Positions 22,718 to 35,181 are shown, counted from the stretch's first letter. The stretch: DNA of 64,000 bases from Cystobasidiopsis lactophilus (GCA_001599975.1 BCIO01000003.1:1240001-1304000); one strand, 5' to 3'. The notes: generated by a model from the letters alone, not told the origin. Translations and numbers: made by a program.

Positions 22718-24395
22718 TCAAAGATCAATCAGCGCCGAGTTGTCCACCACTTGCTCCAGCTTTTGGTCGTCCGAGAGCACAGCTTTAACCAAGCTCATGA
22801 GGTGTTCGTGGAACTCCCTCTTGTGTACAGGGTCCAGACCTTCATTTGAGTCAAACCTTTCCACTAAGAGCCGGAGATCGATCACGAGCAAATGGATGCG
22901 CAGCAGTAGCCCAATGCCAGCAATGCGGAGGCAGCACGCAAAGAGTCGACACCACAACCTGTGTGTTTCAGTTGCTCTGAAGCTCTATAGATCCAAAGAT
23001 CAATTTCGAAAGAGGAAAGGTGCCAGCTGACCACGCACCCGAGCTTGTTGCCAGCCCTTCTCTAAGCACCACTGTAAGCGAAAGAACTTCTCGAAGAGGC
23101 CTTTCAGCTTGGTGTAGGTGTTCTGCTGGTCCAGCCGTCGCTCGCCGGTTTCCGCGTTGGTGTGCCACGCGATGATTGGGTTGGAGGTGCACAGATCTCG
23201 CACGGAGCCGAACAAGTTGTACTTGATGTAGTCGGGTGGCATGCTCTTTGCTGCCTTAATCAAAAGGCATGCATCGACGGCATGGCGTCCGGCGTCCGCC
23301 AGGTACTCGCTGTGGGCATGCGTCAAATACAGGACACCGTGGCTCCGCAACTCTCGGATCCTGCTGGACGCCCCACCCTAGAGAAGTTTGTAAGTCGCCC
23401 TCGTCATAGTACGAATAGTGTGCTTCGGAGGGACTCACTGTTTTGAAGACATCGGCGACGACATGGTCGGCCGACCAAGGTGAGAGGCGATAAGCGCAAG
23501 CCGAGAGGTCCGCCAAAGAGTGAACCAAATCAGGAATCGCATCGAATATCAGCGAAGTGGGACCATGATGTCCGTAAAGAAATTCTGGAGATATCATGGT
23601 TCCAGCGAGGCCGACCATCTGCTGAAAAGCAACCCGAACCGGTAGGACGAGGTACTTTGATAACTGGAACAATGGTACGAACAGTGCAAGCATCAGGTAT
23701 GCAGAAGAGCTCAGCATTAGGACAACACTGCAGCGCACCTCGCCGCCAGCGGCACAATGATGATGCACTTCCTTCAAACAGGCTCTGAGCGCACATCGAA
23801 TGTGCTGGAGAAACATGGATGTTAGCTCGTTTGGACGAGGCCAAAAGTCCGGGTGTTGCACGGAAAATTGCCAGAGAAGAGTGTTGGCTAGCTCTTGCGC
23901 AACAACCCGCAGTTGCGCAAATGTCTTGCTTGAGTTTTCGATGAATGTACCCAGAACTAACTTGCTGTCGAGGAACTCCAACGCTTTGACTCTCCCGGTG
24001 GTAATGAAATCTTCAACGGTGGCGAGGTGGGCGCGCAGAGGGGCGAGAAGATTATGGCCATTTCCACCGCCGCTCGGTACCGGTCGGTTCCCAGTTGCCA
24101 CAGGCGTGAGAAGGGGAGTTCCGGGAGCCGAAGTAGTCGGGGTCGAAATAGCAACACTCGTGCCAGAAGAGCTTGTCGAAAGCGATTGGCCGAAATATTG
24201 CTCCAACAAAAGCCCATTTTCACCCATGGGCGGTCGATGCGGCGTAACGGGAGGGAGAGGACGGCCATGAGAATCTGCATCTGTTGGGGAACTGAAGTCC
24301 ACGAGCCGGCGCTGCTGCTTCCCAGGTTGATAGCCTTTGTTGCGTTTGATAAAGTTCTTCAGGCCGCGCCATTGGGGCAATAGAAGCGGCGGCAT
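22718..24395 (-). CDS. tandem triplet family, copy 3 (unknown function)
   Basis: Third and best-preserved copy of the unrecognised family. The start is the ATG at 24395 (MPPLLLPQWRGLKNFIKRNK), then a Ser/Thr/Pro-rich linker. The core has FITTGRVKALEFLDSKLV, VAQELANTLLWQFSVQH, PDFWPRPNELTSMFLQHIRC, VAFQQMVGLAGTMISPEFLY and LVHSLADLSACAYRLSPW. Later exons carry SMPPDYIKYNLFGSVRDLCT and NPIIAWHTNAETGERRLDQQ, then LRIAGIGLLLRIHLL and a charged C-terminal helix ending at 22718. Helix-rich, Leu-rich composition recalls the middle-homology region of fungal regulators, but no DNA-binding domain is visible, so a regulatory role would be speculation. Confidence 0.55.
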
Positions 24396-25288
24396 GATTC
24401 AGGAATTTGGGCTGTTCGATGGAGGGAGAGATGCTCGCCTCAGGGTCGAGAAGCTTGGTAGTTAACGAGGCGCGGGAACTCGAGCGAAAGAGAGAAATGA
24501 AGGCAGGGCGGACAATGAACGGCACGCAACAAGGGCTTGGATACGAAGGGACGAGCGCTAAGCAATCAAATAGCGGTCAAAATAGCGGTCGAGGATGAGG
24601 TAGAGGAGAGGGATTCGGATTCGAAGGAACCATGGGGAGAGGCGGTGCGGCCAGTCTTCCATCGAGCCATGGCATGGACATCAGAGCAACAGCAGTGAGC
24701 AAGGCCAGGCCAGGCAGAACAGCAGCATTAAGGCCTATCAAGGGCCTTGATTGACCTCACGTTTCCGCGTTTGGAGGTGAAAAATGAGGACGCCGCGGAT
24801 TGGCCTGTACGGCGGGCGAGCCTCCTCCTCCAGTGCCATTCATCTGGGCAGACAAAAACAGGTCCCTCGACGTCGAAGAAGGAGCTGTCCTGGGCCAGAC
24901 TTCGTGTTGAGGGTGATGACATAAGCAAGTCTGCGTCGAGGCGGCGGCGGCAGCGAGGCGTTTTCTTCAACGGCCAGCTCGACTTGCTTGGGTCGTCGCA
25001 TCGGCAAGACTGTCAGCGCGACACCACGGCCACGCCACTCAGCTTGACCAGGCGGGCGCAGAAGCCAACTTTAACGGCATAAACCATCCCGCCCAGTGAC
25101 TTGGAGCGCATGTCTTCTACCTCGCCGGCTCGTGTCCGTCACCAGCGCACAGCAGCGTAAAGACCATCTTCAGCCTGGCCACAGCAACAGCAGCTGGGAA
25201 CTTCGGGGCTTGACGAGGCAAAGCGGACGAGGGTCTATTGTTCCTTTGGCAAACGGCTCTCCGCCTCGACGCCTCCAAAGTGGCCAGC
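24396..25288. promoter_or_regulatory. divergent intergenic region upstream of the RhoGAP
   Basis: About 890 bases between divergent starts. Frames on both strands (for example minus 24728-24970) lack family resemblance and real ATG/splice support. The stretch probably contains both promoters; no repeat or specific site was recognised. Confidence 0.35.
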
Positions 25289-28200
25289 ATGACGCTCGAA
25301 AGCCACTCGCGCCCCGCTTCCCTGCACCTCTCCAGGCCCACCTCGCCCAACGCGGCCGCCTACAGCGCACTTCGATCGCCCACTCGAGGATCGCCTAGTT
25401 TGGGTGCGCCGGCGCCAACAGCGTCCACCTCCTCGATGCCGCCCTACTCCAGCACGACCTCCCTTGGCAGCTCTGGCAGCAGCGAGTACCACCAGCGCGA
25501 CCGGCGACCGGGCGGCTCCAAGGGCTCCTCCCCTATCTTCCCAGACCCTTCCTCCAGCAGCAGCAGCAGCAGCCGGCAGAAGTCCGCCTCCTCCCCCTCG
25601 TCTTCCGCCCACGGCCAAGCCTGCTCCAAATGCAGCCTGCCCATCACTGGCCAGTTCGTGCGGGCCTTGGGCAATATTTACCACCTCGACTGCTTCAAGT
25701 GCCAGGTGCGTTCTTCCTCTGCGCTCTCTGGCCCCAGCTGGCCGGCTTGCTTCGGGTGGCGCCATTGACCAAGATCTACCAACAGGACTGCAGCAAGGTG
25801 GTCGCCTCCAAGTTCTTTCCCGTGGACGGCCCAGCCGGCCAGTACCCGTTATGCGAGACGGACTACTTTCGGCGCCTCAACCTGCTGTGCGCCAAATGCA
25901 AAGGCGCCCTCCGCGGCTCCTACATCACTGCTCTGGGTGCGTTTGATCTCTGGGCTCAGGCCGCTTCGACGTCGAGGGCTAATGCACCGGATCGGGCTCG
26001 AGCACAGACATGAAGTTTCACGTCGAACACTTCACATGCTCGATCTGCCCGACCGTCTTTGGCCCGCAGGACTCGTACTACGAGCACGCCGGCAACGTCT
26101 ATTGCCATTTCCACTACTCGACGCGCTTCGCCGTCAAATGCACCGGTTGCCAGACCGCCATCCTCAAGCAGTTCGTTGAGATTAACCGGTACGACAAGGA
26201 CGAGCACTGGCACCCAGAATGCTACATGATCCACAAGTTCTGGAACACCAAGCTGGCCAACCCGCCGGCGCAGACGCTGGCCAAGCGCAAGTCCTCCACC
26301 GACTTCAAAGGGAGTGGTGGCCAGGACGACCAGCAGCAAGCGGACGAGCCGTCCACTTCCACCTCTGTTCCGACCGCCTCCTCCTCCTCAATACCTTCGT
26401 CTTCCGCCCCCGCAGCCCTACCAGACGACGACCCCTCCCGGCCGTCAAACCCGACCTACCTGGAGCAAGAGGCCACTTCGACGCCAGACACGCTCCGGAA
26501 CTCCCAGCAGGCGATGGAGGATAAGGTGTACCGCATCTGGACCGTGCTCTCCACCTTTGAAGAGTCGAGTGCGGCCTGCATCTCGGAGATGCTCCGCTTC
26601 GTGGCCAATGGCCAGTACTTTGAAGGCGTGCGGATGGCCGAGAAGTTTGTCTTGCACGTCGAGACGCTCTTTGCCGCTATCGACGATCTAGGAGCCCACT
26701 TTCGCATGGTCAAGGCCAAAGGTGTGTCCCCTTGCGCCCTATATCGCCATTGCTCAAGGAGCTCACCGACAGAAGACGCGGGCGCAGAGATCTCGCACGT
26801 CCGCGAGGCGCGCATGCTTTGCAAGAAGATCGTCAACTTCTTCTCCCTCCTCTCCCACACCCACGAGGTCGGCGCCCGCAAGATGGGCATCTCCCAAGAG
26901 CTGCTCTCATTGGTCACCGGCCTCGCGCACTACCTCAAGATCCTCATTCGCATCGCCCTCACCGCCTCCCTCAAGCTCGAGCGCGAGTTCCAGAACACCA
27001 TTGCGATGCGCCAGTTCCTCAACCGCTTAGACCGGCTGGCGAGGGACCCAGAAGCCGCTTCCACAACAGCACCTCCGCCCAACGCCAATTCGGCAGCCGA
27101 TGCGAACGGAAAGCCGCCCAAGACCTATGGATACAAGAGCCTGGTTCGAGCTGTAGGCTCGCCGTTGGACCAGGGCGAAGCGTCCTCGGACCTGTGCGAA
27201 GTGTGCCGGACGACAGTGGAGGAGGAGTGCGCCCGGCAAGGCACCTCCAAGCGGTGGCATCTGCTCTGTTTGAGGTGCCACTCGTGTCGGCGGACAGCAG
27301 GGAGAGAGAAGGACCCGGCCATGATCTCAGCCGAGGTGCCGTTGCCCGTCAAGGAGTTCGGCAGCGAGCCGGACATGTCGGAGCGCAAGCGGGGGCGGGT
27401 GTGGTGTTTTTCGTGCGCCAACCAAGCCGGCCTGGACACGCCACTGGAACCCTTCGACTATGCGACTCGGCTAGAACAATACGCCTTCTTGCTGTGTGTC
27501 GCCCTGAACAAGCTGTTTGAGATGCTCAAGCAGCGCGGCGTTGTGTCGTCGCCTGGGAATGGTAGGCGCCCTTGTCTCCCTTGTTTGCTCCATTTGCATG
27601 CTTATCGAGTTTCCAGGCCAAATAGAAAGCGGCGCGGACGACGACAGCCGTTCTCTGTACGAAGCCTATCGGGATTCAACCGATATCAAGCGGATGAAGT
27701 CCGTCAACCTCGACCGCAAGCTATCTACGACCGCCCGGATACCGAAGCGCTCGACCGTTGTCGAAAGCCCGATGGGGCGGAGTGGCCAATTCGCCAACGG
27801 ACAGCAACAGCCACCGGTGCCCAAATTGGACGCCCCTCCTAAATCTTCCACTTTCCCCTCTGTCTCCAGCTCGCCTCCGCGGGAGCGTGGCTCTGGCCTT
27901 CCTCGGCCACCGCACTTGTCAAGTCCAATCGGCGAGAAACCGCCGCGGCCTCCGCCGCTGGATCCAGATCGCTATGCGTCAACCTTGTCTCGCCCGAAGG
28001 CCGACCGAAGCCTGACAGCCGTCAAGGTCGTCGACGACAACCCTTATGAATCTCCGATACCGCAACTCAACCCGGAGGAGTACCAGTCGCAGTCAAATCA
28101 TGAAGACGGCCTAACTCTGGCCGACATTTCTAACGTTATGGTCGCGGAAAAGGCCCGCTCAGAGCAACGGGCATCACCGCTACGCTCCCCTCGAGGGCCC

Positions 28201-29287
28201 TTGCTGTCGGAACTGTCGGCCCTCGAGCTAATCGTCGTTAAGCACGCCGCCGCTTTGGCGCTCACCAGCGACAACTCGCCATTCCGAGACTTGGTCAGCT
28301 TGGACGAGTTGCTGGACATGATCGAAATTCGCAAGAACAACTTTTGGAACAAGCTGTTTAAGCCCAACCAGGACAAGAAGCCGGTCAAGAAGAAAGGTAG
28401 GCCGTTTCTCCTGCGGCGCAGTCTCATACGGCATTCTCATTGCTTTCGTCCAGGCGTCTTCGGCATGCCACTCGATTATCTGGTGGAGCGTGGCGGGGTC
28501 GATTCAATGCTAGGAGCCGGCGCCGCATCGGTTCGAGTGCCAACGTTCATCGACGATGTTGTCTCCGCCATGAGGCAGATGGGTGCGCTCTTTCCGACCA
28601 CTGTAGGTATGGCTTAAGACTGACACGCTATCTACAGACATGTCTGTCGAAGGTGTTTTCAGGAAGAACGGCAACATTCGCCGGCTCAAGGAGTTGTCGG
28701 ATGCGCTCGACAAGGACCCGTCCAGCGTCAACTTAGTGGAGGACAACCCTGTTCAGCTTGCAGCCCTACTCAAGAAGTTCTTACGGGAGCTTCCCGACCC
28801 GCTTCTGACGTTCAAAATGCATAACTTGTTTTTGGCTACGCAGAGTGAGCTCTTCTGGCTGGTGATGTAGTGACTCCGTGCCGAAGCTGAAAGTTTTGCA
28901 GACATCGACAACCTCGACCAGCGCATACGCACCCTCCACCTGGTCAGTTGCTTGTTGCCGAAGCCACACCGCGACACCGTCGAAGTCCTCTTCATTTTCC
29001 TCAAATGGGTCGCGTCCTTTTCACACATTGACGAAGAGACGGGAAGCAAGATGGACTTGGGCAACCTGGCAACCGTCATCGCGCCCAACGTCCTCTATGC
29101 CAAAGGCAAAGACCCGAACAAGGACGAGAGCTTCAAGGCGATCCGTGCCGTTTCCGAGATGCTGGACTACCAAGATCAGTTCTGGCAAGTGCCACCAGAA
29201 TTGGTGCCCATCCTGGATCGCCTCGACGCACTCAACACGCCAGAGCTCAGCAGCAAGGACATCCTAAAGCATTGTGAGCAGATTTGA
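25289..29287 (+). CDS. LIM-domain Rho/Cdc42 GTPase-activating protein (Rga type)
   Basis: Negative regulator of Rho-family GTPases in polarity and septation. The ATG is at 25289 (MTLESHSRPASLHLS), followed by a Ser-rich region. LIM zinc-binding domains follow: CSKCSLPITGQFVRALG to LCETDYFRRLNLLC, then CAKCKGALRGSYITAL joined across an intron to HVEHFTCSICPTVFG and YCHFHYSTRF, then a partial unit CTGCQTAILKQFVEINRYDK. After a helical region comes another zinc motif (CEVCRTTVEEECARQG and LLCLRCHSC). The C-terminal RhoGAP domain reads VFGMPLDYLVERGG, DMSVEGVFRKNGNIRRLKEL (arginine finger in GVFRKNG), LLKKFLRELPDPLLTF and GNLATVIAPNVLYAKGKDP. The stop is TGA at 29285-29287. Introns fall near 25707, 25937, 26721, 27561, 28396, 28582 and 28843. 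Domain order matches Rga1/Rga2. Confidence 0.9.
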
Positions 29288-29610
29288 ATGATCGAGTGAT
29301 GGCTGCTTGAGTCTCACGCGGCGATGCCACAGGCCGAGATCATATCGGCCGCGGCCATCTTAACAATCACGTCCATGCCCAACAGCCTGACTACCGGCTC
29401 GAGCTGCAAGCGCCGATACAGATAGAGACTCGGTTTCCTGTACGAAGCGAGAACCGAGATAGCTGGCAGCATGTTGGCGTTCCTTCACCGCACTAAGCGA
29501 TTGCTGCCAAGCGTTCATGTAATTCAACCCTGTTTCTTGATAGCTAAGGAGCCCTGCCTCGAGAAGGACCTTCAGCACTTGAAAACCCCTTTCGCCCCCG
29601 AGACCAGCTC
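29288..29610. other. convergent intergenic region
   Basis: About 320 bases between the RhoGAP and URA3 stops. A minus-strand open frame (29360-29638) overlaps the URA3 end but has no family resemblance. I see only 3'-UTR-like sequence. Confidence 0.35.
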
Positions 29611-30510
29611 TTAAATGCGCTGCAGGTATGCCTCCCATCCGGCCGCCTGGTATCGCTTCGCCTCTTTGGCAACAGAGTCGGGGTCACTTTCGAACTTGCC
29701 GTAGATGCCCCGTCCCACAATGATAACGTCGCAGCCGCTCTCCGTCACCACCGTTGCTGGCGTCCGGTAAACCTGACCTAGCGCGTCGCCCGTCACATCC
29801 AGACCCACTCCTGGAGTCAAGCTGATGAAGTCGTCTTCCGGGCCTCCCAGCTTTCGCATCGAGATGAAGCCGAACACAAAATCCTTGTGCCTTTGGGCCA
29901 TCTCGATGGATTTCTGTGTGTAGTCGCCCGTGGCCAAGTTGCCCGCACTTGACATCTCTGCGAGGAGGACGAGGCCTCGGCTGAGGGGTTTCCCAACGGA
30001 TCCTAGCCCTTCAATGATGCCTTCGCCCGAGACTGTATGGGCATTGGTGATGTGAGCCCAAGACGCGATGTGGTAAACGCCGCCTGAGTACTGCAGCTTG
30101 ACGGTGTTGCCTGTTCGTTTGAGACGCATTAGAACCCCATAAGAGCGCTGAGATGGTCAGGCATACCAATGTCCGCAAATTTTCGGTCCTCAAAGATCAG
30201 AAAGTTGTGCTTTGCGCTGAGCTTCTGCAGCTGGACAACGAGGTCTTCGTCAAAATCCGTGATGATGTCGATGTGCGTCTGTGAAGCCATGTCAACGGTG
30301 CATGCCAAGGGTCGACTCGAAATAGCCACTTGCCTTGATCATGCATGCGAAGGGGCCGACCAAGTCCACGACTCGCAAGAACGCTGCCTTGGTGGAGACG
30401 TCGACCGAGACACACAAGTTGGAGCGTTTGGTAGAGATCAGCTCCAGCAACGTCCTGGCAATTTCACATGGATGGCTCTTCGCTCGCGCTTCATATGTTG
30501 CAGTCTTCAT
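29611..30510 (-). CDS. URA3: orotidine 5'-phosphate decarboxylase
   Basis: Cytosolic enzyme that converts OMP to UMP in the last step of de novo pyrimidine synthesis. The start is the ATG at 30510 ([16 protein letters not shown]); an upstream TTG frame is not used. Conserved blocks are [54 protein letters not shown] (catalytic Lys/Asp in DRKFAD), [61 protein letters not shown] and VIIVGRGIY. The stop is TAA at 29611-29613. The first intron (30279-30333) begins with GC (AAG|GCAAGT) and ends CAG, a GC-AG intron; no GT donor keeps the frame. The second intron, between FADIG and NTVKL, is GT-AG. Confidence 0.96.
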
Positions 30511-30871
30511 CGGTGGCGCGTCGCTGTTCTGATTTCTTGATGTCGTCAATGAATTGTCTGCTTATGATGCTGTTGCTCGATTATTGGCCAAAGAGAAGTA
30601 AGGCTAGCTTGGCTACTGCGTCGAGACCTTTCTCCTCGCGTCCTGAAGCGTCTTTGAGGCCTGTGGTGGCAAAAGCCTGCGCGCAGGCAGAAACCGGAAG
30701 TAAACCGATTTCTCCCACCACTGGCCGCGGCTGTTCATTTCCTGCCAAGCTCGAACGGGTCAAGCGCAGTCAGGCCGAGGAGATCGTCGACCAATCATTT
30801 CGCGCGCCGCCATCTGATTGCTGTAAAAATCTGATTCCGCCTCCCTTCCTCTTTCATCCATCAACACCAGC
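30511..30871. promoter_or_regulatory. divergent promoter of URA3 and siderophore transporter
   Basis: About 360 bases between the URA3 ATG and the transporter ATG, transcribed away from each other. I did not find a convincing GATA-type iron-regulator site (WGATAR) on the transporter side. No other element was recognised. Confidence 0.45.
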
Positions 30872-33595
30872 ATGTCGACCGACGAGAAGAGGTCTGAGAA
30901 GGATTCCTTTGAGGCGCAGAAGCACTACGTTGTGGAAGAGCAGCTGGGGTAAGCTCCCCATTGTGCTCAGCAACTTTCGACGTTTGCAAAACATTGCTGA
31001 TTCCATCCCGCCTTGCCTTCACAGTGTGCGCGAGGTTGAGGCAGCCCAACAAGTTTGGGGCAAGTGGTCCAAGATCGCCCTCTTGGTAGGCCTGGCATTG
31101 GCTTCCTGTGCGTTTGCGCTTGCACCGAGTTTTCGTCATATGGCACTTCTCATCGCGCTTTCCGGACAGATGTCTACTCCTTGGAGTGAGTTTGCTTGCA
31201 GTTCTCCAAACCGAAGAAGCCTTATTGATGTTCCTGCGCGCCTAACAGTGCCTGTGAGTTTTCATTGGCTGCTCTTGGCACAGCTCTCCCGAGACCGAGG
31301 CTTATTTTATTTTCGTCGCGCAGACACTTCTGCTGTCTGGAACTACAGAGTGACATCGTAAGCCTACCAGCTTGCCTGATCCATGCGCGGGGTGTTGATT
31401 TACATTGGAAAACAGCGCCTTTGGACAGGTAAAGCGCCGCTTTGCTTGCACTGTCTGCTCGACGCCCATCTGACTTCGACCTTCAGCACTCGTTGCTCTC
31501 TGCAATCGGCACTGCTCAAGCTATTATTATTGTGCGTCGCTTCTGGTACAGGTACTATCGCTTGGGTCTAAGAAGCTCTCGTTGCCAAAGGCCATTGGCA
31601 AAGTCGTTCACGGCAAATTCGCCGATGTGTTTGGGCGTGCCGTGCGGACATTTCCTCACTCTATGTGGTTATGTGTAACTCAATGCTCGGTTTGCAGTGG
31701 GGCTTTACGCTGTGCTTGTGCCTCTACGTCCTAGGCTTCATCATCATCGCCTCCGCCCACTCCATCAATGCCTACGCCGGAGGCATTATCATCTATGCTC
31801 TGGGATACACCGGCCTTCAAATTCTCTTCCAGATCATCCTCGCCGACGTCACCACGCTCCGGTGGCGTGGGCTGGCAACTGGTCTCTGGTCTTGGGGCTT
31901 CTTCATCAATTTTTATTGCGGCTCTGTTATTGCAGCTCATTTCGCCCCGACGATTACCGACTACACTGCGCCAGTGACTTACACAACTCTGCTCCGATGG
32001 GGCTAGTAGGTGCCCCCTCATCTTGAAGTAGCGCTCACGCTCAGACGTGTCAATCGCAGCGGCATGTTCGCCATCATCTTCCCCGCTGCTCTGGCGCCTA
32101 GTGAGTCGCGACGCTGATGTCAAGGAGGCTCAAGTTCTCACGCATTCTGCAGTCATCGGCGTCCTCTTTTGGGGCCAGAGCAAGGCTAAGAAGCAAGGCA
32201 TCCTTACGACCCGCCGCATTGCTGGCGACACCTTCTTTCAAAAGGCATACAATATCTGCTCGGAGATGGATGTCATTGGTGTTCTCCTCCTCACGGCCGG
32301 TCTTGGTCTGATTCTCGAGCCCACGGCGTTGGCTGGTGTCACCTACGGCCAACCAACCATTCTCTGGAGCGATGCATCTGTGCTGGCACCTTGCTACGTG
32401 ATTGGTGCTCTGTGCTGGCCTGTCCTTGTCTACGTGCGCATGCCTTCCACATTGTCGGGACATTTATGTTCATAAGGCTCATTACCTCGCCGCCACAGTG
32501 GGAACTATACCAGGCCAAGCACCCTTACATCCCCCTCCGCGTGCTCAAGAACCGCAGCGTCGTGGGCGCCTGCTTGTTTGGCTTCTTCGACTTCGTTTCC
32601 TTCTACCTCGTGAGTTTCGAGCACTCTCTCTATTAGCCTTCGTCTGACCAATGCGTGCCTAGCAATATCCTTACTTGGCTTCTTATATTGCTGTCACGAC
32701 CGAGTGGACCGCAACCAATCAAAAGTGCGTGAAGCTGCCGTGGTACGCCGCAGCCGGCTGACAAGCTGCGACGCAGCTACTTCCTGTACACGCAATCGCT
32801 GTCCCTCACCTTTTTCAGCATCATGTTTGGGCTGGCCGTCGTTTTCACTCGCCGCTACAAGTGGCTTACGGTTGCGGGTGCCGCCATTCGGCTGATTGGT
32901 GTCGGTAAGTGCGCCGCTCGTAAGACCTCGAGCATCTCGCTGACCCTCCCAACAGGATGCATGATTGCCGCCCGTTCCCACCCTGGTAACACAGCTGGTC
33001 TGGTCCTGACACAGATCATCCAAGGCTTGGGCGGAGGCATTCTCGGTGTCGCCGGCCAGCTTGCGGCCCAAGCATCCGTGCCCCATCAAGACACTGCTGT
33101 TGTTACAGCTTTGAACTTGCTCTTTGTCGAGGTGGGTAATGCAGTAGGAAATTCTATCGCTGGTGCCATCTGGAGGGTGAGTACTTTTCTCACGTTGCCC
33201 GGGCCGGAGTCCTCAAGGGCCACCTTCAGGCCAAAATGCCAGTTTACCTCGAAAGAGAGCTTAACGGCCTGCTCAACTCCACTGAGATCGAGACCGTCTA
33301 TAGCTCTGCCGTGGCAGCCGCCACTTACCCGATGGGCAGCCCCGAACGAGTCGCCATCATTGCAGCCTACACCCGCATCATGCATCAATTGTTGATCGCC
33401 GCCACCGTCCTTGCAGTTCCGGCGCTCCTCGCTACCCTGCTGCTCCACAACTACAAGGCGGGCTCGACCCAGAACGCTATCGAGGCGAGGAATGTTGATG
33501 GCACCATTGGCGAGATCCCAGTTGAGAACTTGGAAGTCAAGAACTCCAGCCTCTTCAGCCGGTTCTCCAAAAAGACGACTCAGCCCGAGGCCTAG
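30872..33595 (+). CDS. siderophore iron transporter, MFS (SIT/ARN family)
   Basis: Plasma-membrane or endosomal proton symporter that takes up ferric siderophores. The start is the ATG at 30872 (MSTDEKRSEKDSFEAQ), with a short charged N-terminus before about 14 predicted helices. Joined exons include KWSKIALLVGLALASY, LLSAIGTAQAIIIAVAKPIV, AKVVHGKFADVFGRA (MFS loop 2-3 motif), GFIIIASAHSINAYAGG, YTGLQILFQIILADVTTLRW, RGLATGLWSWGFFINFYCG, LVLTQIIQGLGGGILGVAG and ALNLLFVEVGNAVGNSIAGA. The RGL(A/C) and PxLxF-type landmarks and the absence of a drug-efflux motif C favour the siderophore subgroup over drug:H+ antiporters. The C-terminus is cytosolic (SSLFSRFSKKTTQPEA) with the TAG at 33593-33595. 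About ten introns interrupt the gene. Confidence 0.88.
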
Positions 33596-33820
33596 CTTTG
33601 CTTTGGGCAGTTGTTTCGCATGATTTAGATATAGTTTGGGGTCTATCGTGGCTTAATGTGGCGTACGCGCTGGTGTAATCTCAGCCCGTGGAAAGTCTAC
33701 AATGCATCTCGCGCCTTATTTGAGCTCCCCTACAGCTGCCACTTGACAAACGACGATACCCCTATTCACCAAAAACGACTACGATGCAATGCCAAATGAG
33801 ACCAAGATAATGATGTTCCT

Positions 33821-35181
33821 TCAAGCTGGTGCCGTCCGGAACTTTTTGAGTTTCTTCGAGTTATTCGGTGTCACCCAGCCGACCGCAGAAGGTATGAGTT
33901 TAAGATTGGCCAGACCTGCTGCTGGATCAAGTAACGATGTTCGTCTGTTGTTATTCTTAGCTGGAGTCGGCGTAGACGTGCCGGACGAGTCGGATGGACC
34001 AAAGTCGCTGTTAGCATGCAGCAGCGGCGGTTTGCTAAATAGCTCGCAATAAGTGCAGCTCCGTAGGCGCCAATCGAGAAGACTCACACGACCATGTTGG
34101 AGTAGCTCGATCTCGACTTGCGTTGCTCGATAGACTTGCGCACTTTGCGCTCGGGTCGCACCACGATGACTGGCACCGGCGAGCTCAACAGGCAGTACCT
34201 GGGTCGAGCGCCCTTAGAAGTAGATGGGGGTAAAGATATGAATCTAGCCCACCTGGACACGGAGCCCATGAAAGCGGTCCGCCAAACGTGATCCGTTCGC
34301 CCTCGAGTGCCAACCACGAGCGAGTCCGGCTTGTAGATCGAGATCATCCGTTGAATGGTATCCTGGATCTTGCCCACGCAAAGCTCGACGATGATCGATA
34401 TCGACACCTGCTCGCCAATCTTTTGCATGATGGAGTCCATCACCAGCGCGGCCTCCTCCTTCGCCTCCTCCTCTTTTGTCCCGACGATCGCTGTCGACGA
34501 AGATGCTGGCTCTAAAACTCTAAGAACGACCACCTCGTCCCCGTCTTCTAAAAGGTTCGCCAAAAGCCAGTCCAAGGCGTTGACGCTGTACTCGTTCAAA
34601 TCTGTGGCCACCAAGAACTCGCGGGTGTGCCGGTTGCGCTCGTAGCCTTCCGACTTGGCTTGCAGAGTAAAACTGAAGTCGATGCCAGTTCCACCTGAGG
34701 AGAGGTTTCAGCGACGCCTCGGTCAAAGATGCGAAAGCGCCAGTTTGCGAGGCCCACCTCCCGTCCTTGATTCCTCAGCAGCGTTCCAGGTGTCGAAAGC
34801 CACCTGCGCCGACATGAGAAGCGACTTCAGAGTCTACAGCACAGCAGGAAAACTTACACCGCGTCGGTACCCAGGCTGGACAAGCGAAGCGCCCGTCGCT
34901 GTCCTCGAGAGCGCCAACCCCGTCCGCTGGCCGCTGATGGACCGCCGCCGCCCCTCTGTCCGTACGAGTTGATCATCATCAGCCGTCTGAAACCGCTTCA
35001 ACAGGTGGTCGCCACTGAAACTAGGCGAATGCCCTTTAAGCGCCGACCTGAGCTGGGGCTGGGGTGAGAGCGAGCGGGTCGCGGGCATGGCCATTGGCTG
35101 CGGCAGGGACTCGCTAGAGTCTGAAGCTGCTGGGGCCGACACAGAGACCAAGACTGGCTGGTCATCCTCGATCCTGTTCAT
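33821..35181 (-). CDS. universal stress protein (USP/UspA) domain protein
   Basis: Cytosolic nucleotide-binding stress protein of the fungal type with a long N-terminal extension. The ATG is at 35181 (MNRIEDDQPVLVSVSAPA). A Ser/Pro-rich region contains basic phospho-site-like motifs (RRRSISGQRTG, GYRRGV). Small exons then add VAFDTWNAAEES and GTGIDFSFTLQAKSEGYERN. The USP domain itself follows: REFLVATDLNEYSVNALDWL, VVVLRVLEPASS, SIYKPDSLVVGTRGRT (ATP-binding GxxGR-type loop) and PVPVIVVRPERKVRKSI. A splice near 34088 joins MVV to KPPLLHANSDFGPSDSSG and a Ser/Asn-rich tail, with the stop at 33821-33823. If that splice is wrong the protein ends about 12 bases later at an in-frame TGA near 34085. 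Confidence 0.82.

Noticed and set aside
29360-29638. Minus-strand frame downstream of URA3
   Set aside because: Overlaps the URA3 stop in another frame and resembles no protein family.
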